Source: an uncultured Lachnospiraceae bacterium (GTDB lineage Bacteria > Bacillota > Clostridia > Lachnospirales > Lachnospiraceae). Taken from it: a stretch of 64,000 nt of DNA. The first letter of the stretch is position 1. Each line of letters begins with the position of its first letter. The stretch covers positions 62,001 to 126,000 of the forward strand of contig CACZFF010000005.1 in the NCBI GenBank assembly GCA_902780385.1. The letters run 5' to 3'. This document shows positions 36,692 through 44,522 of the stretch, in pieces. The position numbers and the translations under genes were made by a program. The notes beneath the pieces are model-generated. The model worked only from the letters and a program-made list of their open reading frames with translations, was not told where the DNA came from and did not search any database.

Positions 36692-37609
36692 ATGAAGAAC
36701 AACTCTATATTACAGGATAACCGTTTCAAAGTGTTTTTTGCCGTGTTTGTCATGATCGGATGGTCCCTGGCCTATCCCCTGATCAAACTCGGCTACCAGG
36801 AATTCCAGATCGACGGCAGGGACCTCGGCGGCAAGATCCTCTTTGCCGGTGTGCGCTTTTTCTGCGCAGGCACTGCGGTGACACTCTACGCCCATTTTAA
36901 AAAAATAAAATCCAATATCACCGACATGAGTGACATGGGATGGCTGGTACTTCTGGGCATCGTAAACACTGCGCTGCATTACATGTTCGCCTACATCGGA
37001 CTGGGCTACAACAGCAGCGCGCGATCCACCATCCTCGATTCCATGGGCGGCTTTATCCTGATCCTGCTCTCGACCCTAATCTTTCCTGATGACAAAATGA
37101 ACTGGAGAAAGGCTCTGGGAATCATTCTGGGAATCGCCGGTATCATCTCCATCAACATTCAGCCGGGGGCTGATTTCTTTTCGGATATCACATTTATGGG
37201 AGACGGCATGATCCTGCTCAATGCCTGCTGTACAGCATTCGGCGGCCTGATCACCAGGGTCGTATCCCGCAGGATGGACATCACCCGGGCGACCGGTTAC
37301 AGCATGCAGATCGGCGGCGGTCTCCTGCTTCTGACCGCACTTTTAGTCCGTCCGAAGACAGCATGGGTATTTACCGTCAAAGGTGTCTTTATCCTTATCT
37401 GCCTGATCACGATCTCCGCAGTGTGCTTTGCCATCTACAATGCGCTTTTGTCTTATCATCCGATCAGCCAGATCGCCATCTACAATGCCCTGATCCCGGT
37501 TCTGGGTGTCATCTTCGCCGCCCTCCTTCTGCACGAAGAACTCAGGATCCAGTACATCATCGCCGTCATACTGGTCGCGATCGGAATACATGTCGTCAAC
37601 AGCAAATGA
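36692..37609 (+). CDS. EamA/DMT family transporter
   Basis: This 305-residue protein has ten predicted membrane segments in two EamA repeats (about residues 12-140 and 160-302). RSTILDSMGGFILILLSTLIF and YHPISQIAIYNALIPVLGVIFAALLLHEEL are the usual conserved stretches at the end of each half. Members export amino acids, nucleosides or other metabolites; the substrate is unknown. The stop codon lies inside the first unit of a GGGACGG repeat, which gives a duplicated AAATGAG. Confidence 0.9.
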   Translation: MKNNSILQDNRFKVFFAVFVMIGWSLAYPLIKLGYQEFQIDGRDLGGKILFAGVRFFCAGTAVTLYAHFKKIKSNITDMSDMGWLVLLGIVNTALHYMFAYIGLGYNSSARSTILDSMGGFILILLSTLIFPDDKMNWRKALGIILGIAGIISINIQPGADFFSDITFMGDGMILLNACCTAFGGLITRVVSRRMDITRATGYSMQIGGGLLLLTALLVRPKTAWVFTVKGVFILICLITISAVCFAIYNALLSYHPISQIAIYNALIPVLGVIFAALLLHEELRIQYIIAVILVAIGIHVVNSK

Positions 37610-37720
37610 GAAGGGGACGGCAAATGAGAAGGGGACGGTCCTTTTGTTTCTGTCCCCTTGTTCCTATTCAGGACAAGGGGACAGAAACAAAAGGACCGTC
37701 CCCAAGATTTCCCGTCCCCA
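37603..37720. repeat. GGGACGGT-family repeat with 30-bp perfect palindrome
   Basis: CAAATGAGAAGGGGACGG occurs twice in tandem (37603-37620 and 37621-37638), the first covering the EamA stop codon. The second leads into a perfect 30-bp arm (37631-37660) whose reverse complement is 37674-37703. Confidence 0.85.
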
Positions 37721-37810
37721 AGATTTCACTTGTTTTTGCCTGATGACCGCAGTATAATAGTTGACATCAGGACATAAAATGCAAATCGTCCATATCTAAA
37801 ACAAAATACA

Positions 37811-37892
37811 GACGGGAGCTTGTGTTACAGGCTGAGAGGAAGGCAGAACCTTCGACCGATAACCTGATTTGGATAATGCCAACGTAGGGATG
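37811..37892 (+). ncRNA. TPP riboswitch (THI element)
   Basis: The conserved parts are in order: ACGGGAGCT, GGCTGAGAGGAAGG, CCTTCGACCGATAACCTGAT, TTGGATAATGCCAACGTAGG. These are the two thiamine pyrophosphate binding arms. A terminator follows within 30 nt, as in transcription-controlling riboswitches. No thiamine gene lies downstream on this strand. Confidence 0.92.
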
Positions 37893-37921
37893 ACTGGTTC
37901 AGATTAATAATCGGTTAAAAG

Positions 37922-37947
37922 AAGCTGCCGCTGTGGCAGCTTTTTTT
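37922..37947 (+). terminator. Terminator of the TPP riboswitch
   Basis: AGCTGCC and GGCAGCT form the stem, followed by seven T. This is the expected expression platform. Confidence 0.88.
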
Positions 37948-38160
37948 CATGCAATATGTCGGCTGACCTCCTGCCTGGGAGCCCCCCTTCTGCATACGGG
38001 GACACCTGCATCACGCAGGGTAAATTCTGTACTGTCCCCCTCGTAAAATAAGACCTTTCCGGTGAATACATCGACATCATGCAGTTACTCAATTTTATAT
38101 GTATTCCCGATAAAGGAGGCTGTGAAGAAACCATCATATTTCTTCACAGCCATTTTCAGA
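37948..38160. other. Region behind the riboswitch, no intact gene
   Basis: The first plus-strand ATG (37949) gives only five codons. On the minus strand a 42-codon frame containing GKVLFYEGDSTEFTLRDAGV has no start and may be a gene remnant. A 13-bp hairpin (GGCTGTGAAGAAA 38118-38130 with 38139-38151) lies just past the small minus-strand gene. Confidence 0.4.
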
Positions 38161-38376
38161 TCAGATTTCCTGCACAGTCCCTTGCAAAGGCCAGGGAGAT
38201 CCTTCGTCGATCCCCTTTTCATAGAGCCAGTCGTCTTCGACCAGAACTTCGCTCAGTTTTCCGGCAGCATCTTCCAGGGTAACGATGACCTTCACCTTTT
38301 CCCCATCAGGTCTCTCTTCGCAGCCAAAGTCTGCTTCCTGAATCCGTTTCACGATCCACTTCTTATCAGTCTTCAT
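38161..38376 (-). CDS. Small protein of unknown function (71 residues)
   Basis: This acidic small protein (MKTDKKWIVKRIQEADFGCEERPDGE at the start, ending GTVQEI) has a plausible soluble alpha/beta composition and no recognised domain. Its ATG overlaps the stop of a nine-codon frame, so translation could be coupled. It is followed by a strong hairpin that could end the transcript. It lies between a riboswitch and a pseudogene fragment, so it could also be a relic. Confidence 0.5.
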   Translation of the reverse strand: MKTDKKWIVKRIQEADFGCEERPDGEKVKVIVTLEDAAGKLSEVLVEDDWLYEKGIDEGSPWPLQGTVQEI

Positions 38377-38402
38377 AGGTCACTTACGCCCTCTTTTTGC
38401 AT

Positions 38403-38559
38403 CTATCCCGCCAAAACGATCTTCCGCAGCTGCTCTATCGCGGCCGGAAGATCTTCGGGGGAGCCCATCCGGATCCGTCGGTTTTCCGGCACAGCCAGGT
38501 TGAATTCACTGGTACAGGCGATCGGGCAGCCATGGATGATCAGAATCGTCCCCGATGAC
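38403..38559 (-). pseudogene. C-terminal fragment of a PLP-dependent aminotransferase
   Basis: An open frame without a start ends at TAG and reads FNLAVPENRRIRMGSPED followed by LPAAIEQLRKIVLAG. This is the pattern of the last strand and helix of class I aminotransferases, where an Arg in IRM binds the substrate carboxylate. Nothing upstream continues it. The rest of the gene appears deleted. Confidence 0.4.
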
Positions 38560-38565
38560 AATCCG

Positions 38566-38610
38566 CAAAAACGCTTTGAGAAATCACCAGGTTTCTCAAA
38601 GCGCTTTTTT
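38566..38610. terminator. Intrinsic terminator, both directions
   Basis: AAAAACGCTTTGAGAAA and TTTCTCAAAGCGCTTTTTT form a long stem past the DUF805 gene stop. Confidence 0.85.
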
Positions 38611-38635
38611 GTCTGAAGTTCAGTTTTCGATTGTG

Positions 38636-39286
38636 TTATGCGGGATACTTAGGGCTCATTCCATACATATTTTCTCCGGGCTGGCTGTCCGTGCACTCAA
38701 ATACGAGCAGAACAACCTGTCCGATGCAGGGAACCAGGTTCAGGAAAAACCACAGGCCGGTCCTTCCGATGTCATGCATCCTGCGCCAGAAAACTGCAAG
38801 TGAGGGAATCATTATTGCCAGGGAGAAGATGTTCTGCAGAATATTCGTTCCGCTCTCCGGTGCGCCAAAAATCATATTTCCCACAATTCCCAAAGCCAAC
38901 TGGATAATGCCTACAAACAGAGTATAGAACCAGTACTCGCTTCTGCGTGCGCGTCCGCTGAAATCCGCATATTTGGAAAAACAGGTCTGCACCGCCTCCA
39001 TAAAGCCCATCATAGGAAGAGGCCCGGATATATTTCCGGTGGAATAGGTATTGTAGGTATTTCCGGTGTTATAGGTGTTCCCTGAACTGTATGTGCTGCC
39101 GCCCGCGTAGGAAGAAGTATCGTACTGCTGTTCCGGCTGCCCGTAGGAATAGGCTTCCGTCTGCCCTGCCTCTGAAGTATTTTTGGCAGCCTCTCTGGCA
39201 ACCGCCTGCATACGGGGAGCACCGCAGTTCTCACAGAATTTCGAATCATCAGGAATCTGCATTCCGCAATTTTCGCAAAAAGCCAT
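38636..39286 (-). CDS. Zinc-ribbon DUF805 membrane protein
   Basis: This 216-residue protein has an N-terminal zinc ribbon (CENCGMQIPDDSKFCENCGAPR) with two CxxC pairs. A Ser/Thr/Tyr/Asn-rich linker with NTYNTGNTYNTYSTGN repeats follows. Then comes a DUF805 membrane domain with SGRARRSEYWFYTLF, MHDIGRTGLWFFLNLVPCIG and about three to four helices. The DUF805 family occurs in many bacteria without known function. AAAGGA precedes the ATG. Confidence 0.88.
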   Translation of the reverse strand: MAFCENCGMQIPDDSKFCENCGAPRMQAVAREAAKNTSEAGQTEAYSYGQPEQQYDTSSYAGGSTYSSGNTYNTGNTYNTYSTGNISGPLPMMGFMEAVQTCFSKYADFSGRARRSEYWFYTLFVGIIQLALGIVGNMIFGAPESGTNILQNIFSLAIMIPSLAVFWRRMHDIGRTGLWFFLNLVPCIGQVVLLVFECTDSQPGENMYGMSPKYPA

Positions 39287-39538
39287 AGTTTATAATCCTT
39301 TCCGTCAATAAAAATATTCCGGCTGTTTCAAATCCGGCTTTTAGACTGTCTGAGCATCAATGACCATCCCGCCCGAACTTGTTCTGATGTCCGGTTCCAA
39401 TGACAGGATTCTGCCTGATACCATAGCATCTTACCACTAAATCCCGGCAATAAAAAGAGAGATCAAGGCTAAATTCAGGATTATTTCACATATTTAATAC
39501 CAGATAAAATGTATTTAATATCAAATAAAATGTGAATA

Positions 39539-40351
39539 TTATTCGTGCGTGCCCCTCAGCCGTTTAAGGCGCTTAGCGGTGTATTGCTCGATTTCCTTCC
39601 AGAGGCTGTGGAGCTGTCTCTTGTGTGCACAGAGTTTCTCCGTGCAGTTCCCGCAGTGCAGATAGCCGTTCGTCACAGGTGAGAACCGTTCCGGATGCAG
39701 GTAAAATGTGATCTCCCAGCGGAGCATCAGGATGATGGACATGGCCAGCAGCGTCCATGAATAGGTCTTGCGGACAAAAAACATGGGCGTAAAAATCATG
39801 GCATAGTCCCAGTTGTAGATGCGGCAGGAACTGCAGCACTTGTTTTTCATGAACCAGCTCTGAAAGGGACAGAAAAACAGGATGCAGATCATGTCGCAGA
39901 CGGAATACATACAGCTGATGATGATCATGATCCCGTCATCAAAAATACCGCACATGTGCAGTGCCCCGAAAACAGCATTGAAACAAATCCAGATCAGGGC
40001 GACCAGCATGGTTCCGTTGTTGTCCGGAATCTGTATGTTTGTCTCACCCGTGCGGATATAGTTTCTGGCAAACTGCTTCTGACTTCCCGGGCTTTCCAGC
40101 CTGGCCGGGAAAAAGCGCAGGACCATCTCCACCGCAAAGACCAGCCACAGGATTCCCAGGACCACCGGCCTGCCCTCCAGAAGCTTTGTGATCTCTGCTC
40201 CCGAACCGCCCATATTCAGCCTGTACCGAATATAGAAAATAAGGACTGCCAGCAAAAGCACCGATCGATAAACAAGCCGAAAATAGTGATAGGTACTCAC
40301 CGGTGTCAGTCTCACGCGCCTTTTTCCCCTGCGCGCATCTTTTTTTGCCAT
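39539..40351 (-). CDS. Membrane protein with two Cys-rich motifs, unknown function
   Basis: This 270-residue protein starts at ATG 40351 after GGGAGG. It has a basic N-terminus, about six membrane segments, and two conserved-looking cysteine groups: NKCCSSCRIYNWDYAMIF at about residue 175 and HCGNCTEKLCAHKR at about residue 245. Both sit in loops and could bind metal or iron-sulfur. No family was recognised with confidence. It is the first gene after GH32 on the same strand but is separated by a repeat, so co-transcription is uncertain. Confidence 0.7.
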   Translation of the reverse strand: MAKKDARRGKRRVRLTPVSTYHYFRLVYRSVLLLAVLIFYIRYRLNMGGSGAEITKLLEGRPVVLGILWLVFAVEMVLRFFPARLESPGSQKQFARNYIRTGETNIQIPDNNGTMLVALIWICFNAVFGALHMCGIFDDGIMIIISCMYSVCDMICILFFCPFQSWFMKNKCCSSCRIYNWDYAMIFTPMFFVRKTYSWTLLAMSIILMLRWEITFYLHPERFSPVTNGYLHCGNCTEKLCAHKRQLHSLWKEIEQYTAKRLKRLRGTHE

Positions 40352-40429
40352 TATGTCCTCCCGACTGCAGCTTATTCCTTCTTTGACATCAATCACGACA
40401 ATCACGAGCAGACTTGAAGCTTCAACCGA

Positions 40430-40453
40430 AAAACCGTCCCCGATGACTCATCA
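40430..40453 (-). repeat. GGGACGGT-family repeat at the GH32 stop codon
   Basis: On the minus strand the gene's TGA is followed at once by TGAGTCATCGGGGACGGTTT. This is nearly the same as the unit at the LysR gene end. Confidence 0.65.
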
Positions 40454-42082
40454 GACCAGGATGTCGTATTTCACAATATTGCGGAATACTGCGCTTCCGC
40501 CCTCTGCAAAGAACTGCACGCCTGTGTCGGCATCCAGATCGGGATAAACGTTTCCGGTCATGACATGGCGGCCGCCGTCAATAAAGACTTCAATAGTGCT
40601 GATATCCAGGAAGAAATGGAGATCTATGGATTCTTTGTCTCCGATCACACAGACTCTGTGATCAACATCTTTTTCCTGACCAGAGAAAGGGATCCCGGAT
40701 CTGCTGCGGTCAAACATGATCTGACCGGCTTCCTTGTCATAGTAGACCAGGGTCTCGTGCTCACTGCCGCAGAAAAGCTTCACACCGGCCCTGGAAGCGC
40801 TTCCGGGCTCTACGGTGACCTTGAGTTCAATAGTGCTTCCGCATATTCCCTCGACAGAAAGGCTGCTGTCGGTAACCTCCAGAGTATCGGCTGTCACTTT
40901 ATTTTGACGGTAATTGCAGATCTCACGGACAGGTCTCTGGATAAAGCATCCGTCCTCGAAAGACAGCTCGCGGGGAAGCGAATAGGTGCCGGCCCAGCCC
41001 TCTTCCCGGGTGGGGAAGTTGCGGTCCCACATTTCCTTCCAGGAAATCATGATGACACGGTCATCCGGCATCCTGAGCGTCTGGGCGGCATAGAAGTCAA
41101 AGCCGTTGTCGAGTTCCCCGATCTCATCGATCCTGAAACGACCGTTTTCAAAATTCATCTCTCCCAGCAGGTAAACACCGGAGTGTACGTTCTGATAGGA
41201 CGTGCCGATCTGCGGGAGATTCTGGGGGCTGGTCAGTACGACCTCCTGCCCGTTCAGGACAATATAATCAGGGCACTCATAGGCGCCGTCCAGGCAGTAG
41301 AAAGCATGGTCCAGGTGAATCTGCCCTTCTGTTTCTTCATCAAGCAGATGTCCGACATATTCCCAGTGCAGGAGATCTTTGCTGCGCGCCAGGATCATGT
41401 TCCCAAAGCCGGCCTTCTGCTCTTCTTCCTGCTTGTCGGAGACCGGATCCATGGAAGGAGGTATCACGCCCAAAACAGTTCCCGATGCGTGAACGACCCC
41501 TTCAAAACTTTCTGCTCCTTCTCCTGACGGTTTCCCGCCTTTTTCACATTTTGCGCCGGACGCCTCCGCCTGAGCCCTGGCCTCCTTCAGCTCTTCCTTT
41601 GTCAAAACACGCGCGCCGGCAATAAAGTAATAATATCCGTCTTTCCGGAAGATACGCGGGTCGCGGCAGTCAGTCTCCGTGACCTCGAGGTCCAGCATGG
41701 CAGATGTCAGGATCGGATTGTCTTTGTTTTTCTCAAAATGTATGCCGCCGTCTTTGGAGACAGCAAGGCACTGCCTCTGGCGCTCCGGCTGGGCCGCAGT
41801 ATAGATCAGCCATAAATCTCCGTCCTTCTCGACGGTGCTGCCCGAACAGCATCCGCAGACCACTTCATATTCCTGGTCCGGGACCAGCGCAAGGGGGAGC
41901 GTCTCCCATTTCACAAAATCCGTGGTCGTAAAATGTCCCCAGTGCATGGTTCCCCACTCTGCCTTATGCGGATAATGCTGAAAAAACAGGTGGGCTTTTC
42001 CCTTATAAAAGATCATTCCGTTCGGGTCATTTGACCAGCCTGAGGGTACACTTGCATGGTATGTCGGCCTGTAGCTCTGCAT
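40451..42082 (-). CDS. Glycoside hydrolase family 32, sucrose-6-phosphate hydrolase / fructosidase
   Basis: This 543-residue protein starts at ATG 42082 after AAGGAGA and has no signal peptide, so it is cytoplasmic. The GH32 catalytic motifs are in place: nucleophile Asp in GWSNDPNGMIF, stabiliser in TDCRDPRIF, and acid/base Glu in GAYECPDYIVL. A C-terminal beta-sandwich follows, with DISTIEVFIDGG. It splits fructose from sucrose, sucrose-6-phosphate or short fructans. No sucrose transporter is adjacent. An unusual acidic/glycine insert (about residues 180-215) lies between the second and third blades. Confidence 0.93.
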   Translation of the reverse strand: MQSYRPTYHASVPSGWSNDPNGMIFYKGKAHLFFQHYPHKAEWGTMHWGHFTTTDFVKWETLPLALVPDQEYEVVCGCCSGSTVEKDGDLWLIYTAAQPERQRQCLAVSKDGGIHFEKNKDNPILTSAMLDLEVTETDCRDPRIFRKDGYYYFIAGARVLTKEELKEARAQAEASGAKCEKGGKPSGEGAESFEGVVHASGTVLGVIPPSMDPVSDKQEEEQKAGFGNMILARSKDLLHWEYVGHLLDEETEGQIHLDHAFYCLDGAYECPDYIVLNGQEVVLTSPQNLPQIGTSYQNVHSGVYLLGEMNFENGRFRIDEIGELDNGFDFYAAQTLRMPDDRVIMISWKEMWDRNFPTREEGWAGTYSLPRELSFEDGCFIQRPVREICNYRQNKVTADTLEVTDSSLSVEGICGSTIELKVTVEPGSASRAGVKLFCGSEHETLVYYDKEAGQIMFDRSRSGIPFSGQEKDVDHRVCVIGDKESIDLHFFLDISTIEVFIDGGRHVMTGNVYPDLDADTGVQFFAEGGSAVFRNIVKYDILV

Positions 42083-42357
42083 CAGTTCTCTCCTTTTCCG
42101 GCTTCTGGTGGTGGCAGTCACGCTGCCATGGCAGTTTTCTGTGAAAACAGGGCAGAAAACCTCTGCCCTGTCATCATAGCAAACACTTTTTACGTTTTTA
42201 CCCCAGTTTCTCCCGGCAGCTGCGATCACAGCCCCGGGAATATGGACTGAAGCTGATCAGCTTAAGCACCTTTCAGCTGAAGTATCCTGCACCTTGAGAT
42301 TCTTACACCTTCAGAATCTATCAGCTTATGCATCATCCCCATGAATCATCTTGCAGC

Positions 42358-42615
42358 TCAGGCATCGTCCCAGTTGTGAATCGCGTCCGCGATCCTGCTG
42401 AAGCGGGGATACTCTGTTCCTTCAAACTCGACTGCCTCATTCCACATGGATGCAGGTCTTACCCAGACATCCTCATCGCCGTACAGCGCGCGATAGACAA
42501 CCATAGGCTCTGAGGTCTCCGAATGTCTGGCGACGTAAAGAACCTCGTACTCTTTTCCCTTGAAATGCCGGTATTTACCCGGAAGGATCGTATTTACTGC
42601 CTGTTCAAAGTCCAT
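42358..42615 (-). CDS. DUF1653 family protein
   Basis: This 85-residue protein starts at ATG 42615, with AAAGGAG at proper spacing. It has the full DUF1653 pattern: PGKYRHFKGKEYEVLYVARHSET, PMVVYRALYGDEDVWVRP, then a closing PRFSRI. The family is a small beta-rich fold found widely in bacteria and has no assigned function. Confidence 0.9.
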   Translation of the reverse strand: MDFEQAVNTILPGKYRHFKGKEYEVLYVARHSETSEPMVVYRALYGDEDVWVRPASMWNEAVEFEGTEYPRFSRIADAIHNWDDA

Positions 42616-42864
42616 ACTCTTCTCCTTTCTCTTGTAAATGACCACCAAAATGACGAATGAATACTGCCCGGCACGGATCCTTTGCTGTCCCGCGCCATAA
42701 TAGATAAGCGGTGAAATACAAACTGCCGAAACACCTCTCCTGTGTTTTTATATACAATAATCTTAACTATATTACGCACAAAAATCAATAGCGTGACCAG
42801 TGGGACGACCATGTCAATTCCATTTTGAGTTAGCTGCAGCCATCCCGGGTATCACGCATTTTAT

Positions 42865-43335
42865 TCATGCATCAGCCTTCTTTGTCAGTTCCAGGTATCG
42901 CTCAAAGACCGGCCGGATGGGCGGGGATATCTCTTCGATCCTGATCTCACCGGGAGAAAAATAACGGATCTCTTCAATCTCATCTTCCTGCGGAACAGGT
43001 TCTCCGCTGTAATCCCTGCAGATGTAGATGATCTCAACGTTGGAGACCTCGTCCCCGTTGGGATAGACATAGTGAGTCTCGGGGCCTGAATTAATATAAA
43101 AAAGCTCCAGTCTCCCCGCAGTGATCCCCATTTCCTCGAACAGTTCACGCCTTGCGCAGTCTTCTACGTGCTCGTCGATCTCGACAGCTCCGCCGGAATA
43201 TCCCCACAGGTGATTGTCGGTCCGTTTCCCCAGCAAAAGCTGCCCCTTCTCATTCACGCAAATAATGCTGGCCGCGCACTGGATCAATGTCCTGTGTCCG
43301 ACGATCTGCCGCAGTTCCTGGATATATCCGCTCAT
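42865..43335 (-). CDS. Nudix hydrolase
   Basis: This 156-residue protein has a complete Nudix box (GGAVEIDEHVEDCARRELFE followed by EMGI) at about residues 48-70, which binds metal and diphosphate. The family hydrolyses nucleoside diphosphates linked to other groups; the substrate is not evident. It diverges from the SIMPL lipoprotein gene. Confidence 0.93.
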   Translation of the reverse strand: MSGYIQELRQIVGHRTLIQCAASIICVNEKGQLLLGKRTDNHLWGYSGGAVEIDEHVEDCARRELFEEMGITAGRLELFYINSGPETHYVYPNGDEVSNVEIIYICRDYSGEPVPQEDEIEEIRYFSPGEIRIEEISPPIRPVFERYLELTKKADA

Positions 43336-43467
43336 TTATCAATTCTTCCTTTCTTGATCATCAGGGCGTAACGGTTTATTTTCTTTCACGTCATTAAGTA
43401 TAAAGAAACGGTATGTCATTTTTCAAGTTGTTTATATAAGGACGAGTTTCACGTCAAGGAGGTAATG

Positions 43468-44289
43468 ATGAAAAGAAGATTTTTCAATAAGCCAAAGGTC
43501 TTCACTGCTGCGCTCACTGCTATTGTGTGTGCGGCGGTATTAGGGATTCCCGGGTGTTCATCGGCAGACAGTTCTTCTGAAAAAAGCAGTGTCACAACCA
43601 CAGTGGCACAGGCACAGGAAACTTCCACGGCGTCAGAAGCAGGCTCTTCCCAGGACACGGTGACAGTAACCGCCAGGGGAAATACCCGGGCTGTTCCTGA
43701 CAGGGCAGAACTTCGCTTCGGAGTACGCACACAGGCTGATACCGCTGAAGAAGCACAGCAGGCAAACAGCAAAAATGTTGACGCAGTTGTCAAGGTACTG
43801 AAAAAGAACGGGATCAAAGAAGAGAACATCCAGACCAGTATGTATGATGTCAGCCCCCAGTATGACTGGAATACGGGAGATGGCAGCAATATCATAGGCT
43901 ACAGCGCATTCAGCAATCTGTCTGTCAAAGATGTCCCGATCGATGATGCCGGCAAGCTGATCACAGCCTGCACCAATGCCGGCGCAAACGAGTTCAACGG
44001 CCTCTCCTACAGCAGCACACAGTATGAAGCACTGTACGCCGAGGCTCTAAAGAAAGCGGTTGCTGCCGCGGAAGCAAAGGCAAACATTCTGGCAGAAGCA
44101 GCCGGCAGGAAGTTGGGCCATGTAAAGATGATCACAGAAGGATATCAGGACATGACCTATGCCAATACCAGTGAAAAAGTATACGCAGGAGGAATGGGCG
44201 CAGCGGAAGACAGTGCATCAGCTGCAAATATCCTGCCCGGACAGGCAGAGATCACAGCAAATGTCACTGTGACCTATACACTTCAGTAA
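43468..44289 (+). CDS. SIMPL-domain lipoprotein
   Basis: This protein of about 273 residues has a basic start, a hydrophobic stretch and a lipobox LGIPGC, so it is a probable lipoprotein. A Ser-rich spacer follows, then a SIMPL (DUF541) domain from about residue 70 (TVTARGNTRAVPDRAELRFGVRTQ to the end, with ITANVTVTYTL). The second of two adjacent ATGs is used because AAGGAGG is five bases from it. SIMPL proteins resemble BP26/YggE and may form ring-like oligomers outside the membrane. The exact role is unknown. Confidence 0.9.
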   Translation: MKRRFFNKPKVFTAALTAIVCAAVLGIPGCSSADSSSEKSSVTTTVAQAQETSTASEAGSSQDTVTVTARGNTRAVPDRAELRFGVRTQADTAEEAQQANSKNVDAVVKVLKKNGIKEENIQTSMYDVSPQYDWNTGDGSNIIGYSAFSNLSVKDVPIDDAGKLITACTNAGANEFNGLSYSSTQYEALYAEALKKAVAAAEAKANILAEAAGRKLGHVKMITEGYQDMTYANTSEKVYAGGMGAAEDSASAANILPGQAEITANVTVTYTLQ

Positions 44290-44311
44290 TAACTAATCTA
44301 TAAAGCAGAGT

Positions 44312-44361
44312 CCCTGCCAGGGCTGCGTCACCCAAAGACACAGCACCGGCAGGGATTTTTG
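44312..44361 (+). terminator. Intrinsic terminator after the SIMPL gene
   Basis: CCCTGCC pairs with GGCAGGG across a loop with internal pairing, followed by ATTTTTGCTTTTT. Confidence 0.75.
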
Positions 44362-44522
44362 CTTTTTCTATGGGTAGAATAGTTATATATATGATATACT
44401 TTTGTTGCGAATTATCGCAGTATTCCGCAGAAGTAACTTTTTTCTTAACAAGGAACTTTCTTCCGGCGGACACAGCAGCAATCTGCTGTATAACAAAAAA
44501 AACGAGACGGAGTTTTTAGAAA

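Noticed and set aside
37904-38137. 77-codon minus-strand frame past the TPP riboswitch
   Set aside because: It has no ribosome binding site and runs back over the riboswitch terminator; a different frame there looks more gene-like but lacks a start.
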